64,000 nt of DNA from assembly GCF_018812025.1 (NCBI RefSeq), contig NC_063054.1, positions 33,731,396-33,795,395 on the forward strand. The letters run 5' to 3'. The notes beneath the pieces were generated by a model that was not told the origin of the DNA, made no database searches, and saw only the letters and a list, made by a program, of their open reading frames with translations. The stretch's first letter is position 1; the number at the start of each line of letters is the position of its first letter. Positions 28,001 through 35,600 of this stretch are shown here, piece by piece. A program made the translations under genes and the position numbers. The DNA is from Megalobrama amblycephala (Eukaryota; Chordata; Actinopteri; Cypriniformes; Xenocyprididae).

Positions 28001-29150
28001 GAGTTACACCCCTACATTCTTAATTAGAAATACATACTGGGTCATACCCAGTCTTTGCCCCTTATGCCCCAAACTAATCATCGCCTCCCCTCCAGAGACA
28101 CAACCTGAGCCATGGACTGTCAATCGGCTCGCAAATGGAAAACGGCCTAAATCAATGGCCTGGAAAAACAAGTGGCAGCTAATTATAGGGAAAAGGGCAG
28201 CCAGTCGAAGAGAACATCAACACCTCACATTGGCCTCAATGTGACAATGTGATCTATATGGTTCATCCAGAGGGGAAAAAAAAGAGGTTGGTCACAATTT
28301 TTGGCACGAAATATGACATCAGAAGCAACAAACTTCAGGAGACCTAAGCTAAGCAAAGTTTCCCATCTAAGCGCTCTGCAAATGTGTAGTTATTATTCGA
28401 GCCTCTCATTCTGATTTCTCGGCTTATGCTATAATTAGCTGCCTCTGAAATTCAAGTCCACTGAGGGTTCCTCCATCAGCTACTGCTCTCCCATCATGCA
28501 CCACTCTGAACAGAAGTACCTTTGATTTGTGGTCTGCATCTTGTGTTGATGAAAACGAACATGTCAACTAATGCCAAATCAAAACGACAACTATGATGAT
28601 TATAAAAATAGGCAATAAAAACCAGTGTTGCAAAGCCAGCTGTCCCTCTAACTTGCAAAGAAGTAAAGCAATGCTATCTACATATCTGGTTAATGTTTAA
28701 TTCCCTCTACAAGAACAAATGGGGGGATTCCATTCTGGCACACTCTTGTCCTTAAACCAGCAAAAGAGAGAAGGATAAGGGAGATTGAGAATGAGCGGGA
28801 CAGGATTTTTATAGTTCAGCAGGAATCCTAAAATGTTTACCTTTTGAAGGCTGGTAGGATTAAGTTGTGTCTTATCAATTATTTTTATGGCCACCTGCAG
28901 GAAAAAGAGAGAAGAGGGAAAAAAAACACATTTTACTGCTTTGTTCAATGAGGTCTGACGAGAAGCCAGTAAAAGAGCATCAATTTGATGGTTTTATCTC
29001 TACAGCTCAACTCAACATCGGAGTGAATCCCACAAAAGCAGTCAGGAACAAATCCGGCTTATATTTCTACGGAACCCAGCACATGACATATGGACAAAAA
29101 ATAAATAAATAAATAAACAAACAAATAAATAAATAAATAAAATAAAATTC

Positions 29151-29198
<48 letters not shown>

Positions 29199-29621
29199 GT
29201 GGCCACGAATTAAGAATTCGCTCCCTCCTTTTAAGTAAATCGTGCACACAATATAATAATTAATTTCCTCATTTTACTAAATCATGCACAGGATATAACT
29301 AAACTAAAACAAGGGAACAATTTATTACAACATGGCCACAATTTATTAAACAAGGGAACGAATCATTATATCGTTTTTACTTAAAGCGAGGGAATGAATT
29401 AGCAAAATGTGCTGATGTATTAGTAAGTTGTGGGAACAAATTGTTAGTTCATTGCCATGATATTCATATTTTTACCCACATGACATACAGGGCTCCATTT
29501 ATTTCATCCCAGTATCAAAAGAAAAATGTACATAAACATACATACATATTTTTTTTCCATAGTGACATTTTTAATGTAAAAACAGGTTTGATTATACTTA
29601 CAAAATAGCATGTTCTTAATA

Positions 29622-29687
<66 letters not shown>

Positions 29688-32600
29688 TATTAAGAACATG
29701 CTATTTTGTAAGTATAATCAAAAATGATTCAGACACTTTGACCTGACCATGTTTTGCTTAAGTGTTATCTGGCATAATTAAGTTTTTTTTTTCGACACAG
29801 TTTAATATATTAAATATATAACCTCTACATAAAGTGCTACTATGACACTGAAAAACTTTTACTATAACCAACCAGTTTCTTCATTCATATCTTCATAAAG
29901 CTCACCTCTCGTCCTGTAAGAATGTGTCGTGCCAATTTGACCTTGGCAAAGTTGCCCTTGCCGATGGTTTTGAGGAGCCTATAGTTGCCGATATGTGGCT
30001 GTTCATCAGCACAGGAGGCGATGGAGTTCCGACAGCGGGCCCCTGACCGCCCGGGACGGGACGCCACTTCATTTCGCCCATCTGTGTGTGATGTGTGCTG
30101 GAGACAGATGAAAAAAAAGAAAGATGATTAGTAAAGACAAATACACTACTGATTAAAAGTTTCATATCTTCAAACATTGATAATAATCAGAATGTTTCTT
30201 GAGCAGCAAATAAGCATATTAGAATGATTTCTGAAGGGTCATGTGACACTGAAGACTGAAAATTCAGCTTTGATCACAGGAATAAATGACATTTTAAAAT
30301 ATATTCAAATAGAAAATAGTTACTTTAAATTGTAATAATATTTCACAATATTCCTATTTTTATGGCAATTCTGTTCAAATAGATGCTGCCTTGGTGAGAA
30401 TAAGAGACTTTCAAAAACATTTAAAAATTCTTACCGAAGCCAAACTTTTGAATGATTGACTTTCATACAGCTCAACAGCTTTAGATTAGATAAATTCTCA
30501 GAATGTGTCAGAAAGGTTTGATTAAAATTCTAATCACTTCGGAGATCTCTGTATACCGCATTTGTTTTGGTAGTCTGACAACCGTTAAATGCCAGCCAAA
30601 TGAAAATACAGGGAATGTCAAATGCTGATTGCATGAAGATATTTGAACCCGACAACCTCAAAGAGGAGCTTCACCGGGGGAAATATCTTCATTTCCTCCC
30701 TACAAGGATATATATCTGTGAACCGTGCCAGTCAAAGAGTTCCAGTCTACATCTGTTTGTGGTGCCTAAAATGTTTCCCCTCATAGGAAGGGAAACATGT
30801 AAATAAAGTAATCTGGACAAAATGTCAGACGATATCCTGGATTTCTGCTTTGACTTCCTCTTTCGCTGAAAAATACTGAAGCTGCATCCTTTTTAGACAT
30901 GGTGCTTTTACAAAATGTGATGATTTTTTTTTCTTCGAGCCAGTCTAGTATATCTAATACTTGGCCCTTTTTAGAAATGTACACCAATGCTAGATCAGTT
31001 TTTATGTGAAAAAGTTATAAGTGACAGTCAATTTAAAACTATAAGTTTGCTCAAAAGACAAAAACACCCAGCTGTAATGGAAGAGCGATGATAATTAGTG
31101 GCCATGGTTGTAGAAATCTATTAAACATGTCAGCATCACTGAGCAAACAAAAGGCAGAGATGACACCATTGGCTCGCACAATGAGGAATCATCTATGATA
31201 CGTTTTCAAGCAGCATGCCGGTCCATCTGGAACAGAGGGACTCAAATTATCAGACATCTTAATAATAATATCCAATGTAGATGAACAGACCACAGCACGC
31301 GTGCTGTCGGGATAAAGAAAAATGAACAAGGTCTCTAAATACGGGCTGCAGGAAATGAGGTATGACATGGCTGGAGACCTGAGAGGAGACAGATCGACAA
31401 GATGTGGCCTGCATCACTGTGAGTCATGCTATGAAAAGAGCTCTGGTGTTTATAGTTGGGTAGTACTAGTAGATCTGGGTCAAGAATACTTAAGTTTGAC
31501 ATTCAAACTGCATAGGTTTTAGTTCTACTATTAATTTAGACATGACCATTAGTCATGCAGATTACTACGAAGGAATCGTTGAAAAATCACCTATTATGCT
31601 CCGCAGAAGACAGGTTTGAAACAATATGAGGGTTAGTAAATGATCACAGAAGTTACATTTTGGGTTGAACTACTCCTTTAAACTACAGAATGAGATTTCA
31701 AGTCCAAACTAGATAACAGAAGCTCATAAAAGCTGCACTGAAACAACGATGAAAGCATCAGCACCATCCAGCAATGATTCACATGACATCAATAACTCTA
31801 TAGAAAGATCAGCTGTTTTTCAAAATCAATACCCATTTAGTTGTATTACCACAAAATAACAGTTTAGAAAAGGAAAGGCAGGTGCCAAGATGTTGCAAAG
31901 AGCATCTTGTGCTTCACTATGTACTGTCTGTACAAAAGAGTTTGGTCACATGGTCACTGATGATTCATGTTTGTCATGATTTTGATTCATGACCTATAAA
32001 TTGTGCAGAATCTTAAATATTTTTATTCATTTTACATCATAACCTTCAAAATCTTAAAACTTTTTAAAGTCCAGTTTTAAATAAAATTTTAAATACTAGA
32101 TTTACAGTGTGATCTCAGACATTAGTCATACCATTTTGCTGACCAAGGCTGCATTTAATGGATCACTTTTTTTTCTTGCATTTGCGTGTTTATATCTCCA
32201 AGTTCTGACTTTTTAACTCGCAACTGTGCTTTTAATATCACAATTCTGAGGGGAAAAACAAGTCAGAATTGCGGGATATAAACTCACGATTCTGAGAAAA
32301 AAAAAAGATAGAACAATGAGTATATCTCACAATTCTGTTTTTCCTTCTAGGAATTGTGAGATATAAACTTGAAATTAACTTTTATTCCATGGCTTCCATA
32401 GACTGCTACTACAGAACTGTCATTTTCTGCCACCAGGTAGGCTCCGCCCACAAAAAAAAAAATTATGTTGCAAAATTTGATTGCATGATTGCAAAACACA
32501 AAATGGGTCCATTCCTTACTGTTCTTAGAACCGTTCGGCCCAACGGTGAGATAGCGAATACTGTGGTTCTATCTTAATATTATAAAGCGGTAAGAATACT

Positions 32601-35600
32601 TTTTGAGCGCCAAAATAACAAATTTTCAACAATATCTATGTGGGCTGATTTCAAAACACTGCTTCGGAGCTTTATGAAACTTTTGTTTCGAATTAGTGAT
32701 TCGGATCTCCTATCAAAAGGCTAAACTGCTGAAATCACGTGACTTTGGCGCTCCGATTAACTGATTCGATTCGTAAAGCTCCGAAGCAGTGTTTTTAAAT
32801 CGGCCTATATAGATATTGTTGAAAAGTCATTATTTTGTTTTTTTGGCACACAAAAAGTGTATTATATGTAAATATGGTTTTAGTACCTTTATGGATCTTG
32901 AGAGGTGCAGTAACATTGCTGGCAATGGATGCCTCACTGTGCCATCGGATTTCATCAACAATATCTTAATTTGTGTTCTGAAGGTCTTACGGGTGTAGAA
33001 CAACATGATGGTGAGTAATAAATGACATTATTTTATTTTTGGGTGAACCAACCCTTTAAGTTCCTGACTGGCCCACTAGCCTGGGACTCATTAAGCTGTT
33101 GGTTATTAAGTTACTCATGTCCTAAGAATACTGGTAACAGGAATAAGGATGAAATCAAAAGCAATTACAGGAACTGCTCACAAACAAATGCACAATATGG
33201 GGAACACAGCATCAGTTCCCATTACAGATCCTCCAGCCACAACAGTTAACATTATTACAATAAACTAATAGTGAGCCAAACATCTTAAATGTATGTAGCA
33301 TCCAATCAATTCCCAGTGGATTAAATTAAGTCCCGCACTATATATTATATTATATGTATATACCCCCCCCCCCCCCCCCCCATGAATGCATTAAAAAAAA
33401 ACATCAAGTGCCAAGTCTGAAACTATGTTAACTGACGTTTGCAGAGCAAAACCATTTAAAACCATTATTTAGGACCAGGAGAGATCCTTAAAAAGACTGT
33501 CCTAAATTCTCACTCTAGGACAAATGCTCTCATCTAGGACATTCTAGAGCACAGAGTGATATTTCTCTATCACAACATGCAAGCCACCCATAAAACATTA
33601 TTGCTGCTGATAAGATCTCAACATAGTTTCACTTTAAACGTCTCAATCCAGCTTCAGTCAAAGCAGCATTCAGCCAAAGTGTTACAATGCAATCAGTCGG
33701 TTTTTACACCTTTTAAGGGGCTAATCACAATATTCACTGTAATTCTGATGAAACATTTCCCAAATATGCTCTAAAACCTCACAGCCTGGACGGGTTTCAA
33801 GTGCATTATACATTAAAACCTTCCTGTGTCAACAAATCTGCTTACTCTCTGACTCTGAATGGCTTTGCACATTACAAAAGATTCATTACTAACAGCCTTT
33901 TCCCTCTATCCTAAATTTAATCAGCCTAATTAAAATGAATAATTAGCACTTACTATAGTTATGCGGTGCCTCTTGACAGAGTGGGAGCCCTTCATTCTAG
34001 CATTGGCGATCTGAATGGCATCAAAACTGACAATCGGTCTGTTTTTGTGATGAAGACAGCTCATTGATCGCCTGGCACAAACCGATGCTCAGAGGAGCAT
34101 GAAAACATTTCCGACACTTGTCGTTAGAGGTCCGACGGGTGCAGATGATTTGAGCTTTCTCTCTCTCGCTCTTTAACTCTCTGGGTACCAAAGAAGGGAA
34201 TAGTCGTCACTCAAGGACTAACCAGTAATGAGACTGCATAACAAGGCAGGTAAGGTCTCCTCGCTTATCTGTGTGTCCCTTTTCTATCAATGACGCACAA
34301 GAGCTACAGCTCCAGCACAATAAACTTAATTTATACAGCGCTTTTTATAGACACTGTAACTCAAAGTGCTTTAAAAAATAAGTGGGGCATTCAATATTCT
34401 ATTTCCAGTTTTTTTATTTTATGGATGCAATTTAAAAACTACATTACCAAATGTTAATGGGTAGTTTATGTGACATGTCAGGCAGTTACAGTAGTGTCAT
34501 GCAGTGTTATATTTAATTTAAAACTACTGAAGCAACATTTCTTGTATTCTTGTCATGCATGCAATGTGTATGTGTGACTGTGAATGTGTAACCTCCTATT
34601 CATTGATTGCCAACATTAAATATTTGTACTTTTAAATATTTACCACTTTTAAATATACAACGCAGGACTATCTACATCAGCTGCGAAAAGTTACAGCTAC
34701 AAAAACTTAAAAAGTGATTGGTTACATCACCTGCACTTATACACCTTTATACTTTCATACAAATTTAAACCTGAGAATTCTCTTTAAACTTAAAAAAAGA
34801 AGATGCCAGTGCATGTGATATGCTGTGTGGAACACAACAGTGTAGCAGAAAAATGTTACATTGTGTCAGTGCAGTGGAAACAATGTTACGCTCATGCTGA
34901 ATTGGAAATATTTTTAAAAATCATTATGGTTGAAATTTTGCTACTCTGTAAATTTATAGTGCAAAGGAAAACTGTTACACTGTATCGGAAACATTTTTTA
35001 CACTGGATTGTTTCATAAGTCGTTTCATAGGAAACGCTGTTACACTGTACCTCTGCAGCAGAAAATAGGGTTACACTTTATTTGACAGTGTCCTTGTTAC
35101 AAATGTTACATATACTTACTATAGTAACAACAGCAAATTAAGCACCATAACCCTATAGTAAGTACATGTTAATTAATATTACTCTGTACTTAAATTTATG
35201 ATTACACAGTAACAAGGACACCGTAAAATAAAGTGTAACCGTAAATAGTTATCATTGTAGTTGTGTAACAATATCACTCTAGCAGAAATACCAATACATT
35301 GTATCAATATGTAGCAATTTTTTTTTTTTTTTTTACATTGTATCAGTTTAATGGAAACATGGTTACAAATACTGTTACACGTTACAACTGTAATGGAAAT
35401 ATTGTTACACTGTGTCAGAGTAGTTAACAAAACTATTACACAGGAGCAAAAACAGTGTTTCACACTATAACAAACACTGTTACTTTGTACATCTGTAGCG
35501 GAAATATTGTATCACCCACTGTAGTGAAAAATACAGTGTAACAATATCATTAGCAGAAATACTGCTACACTGTATAAATATGCAGCAGAAAACAATGTTA

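Noticed and set aside
29885..30067. Independent gene starting MASRPGRSG
   Set aside because: This is MARK3 exon 2 read from an internal, shifted point; the exon is entered by splicing from the [17 protein letters not shown] exon.
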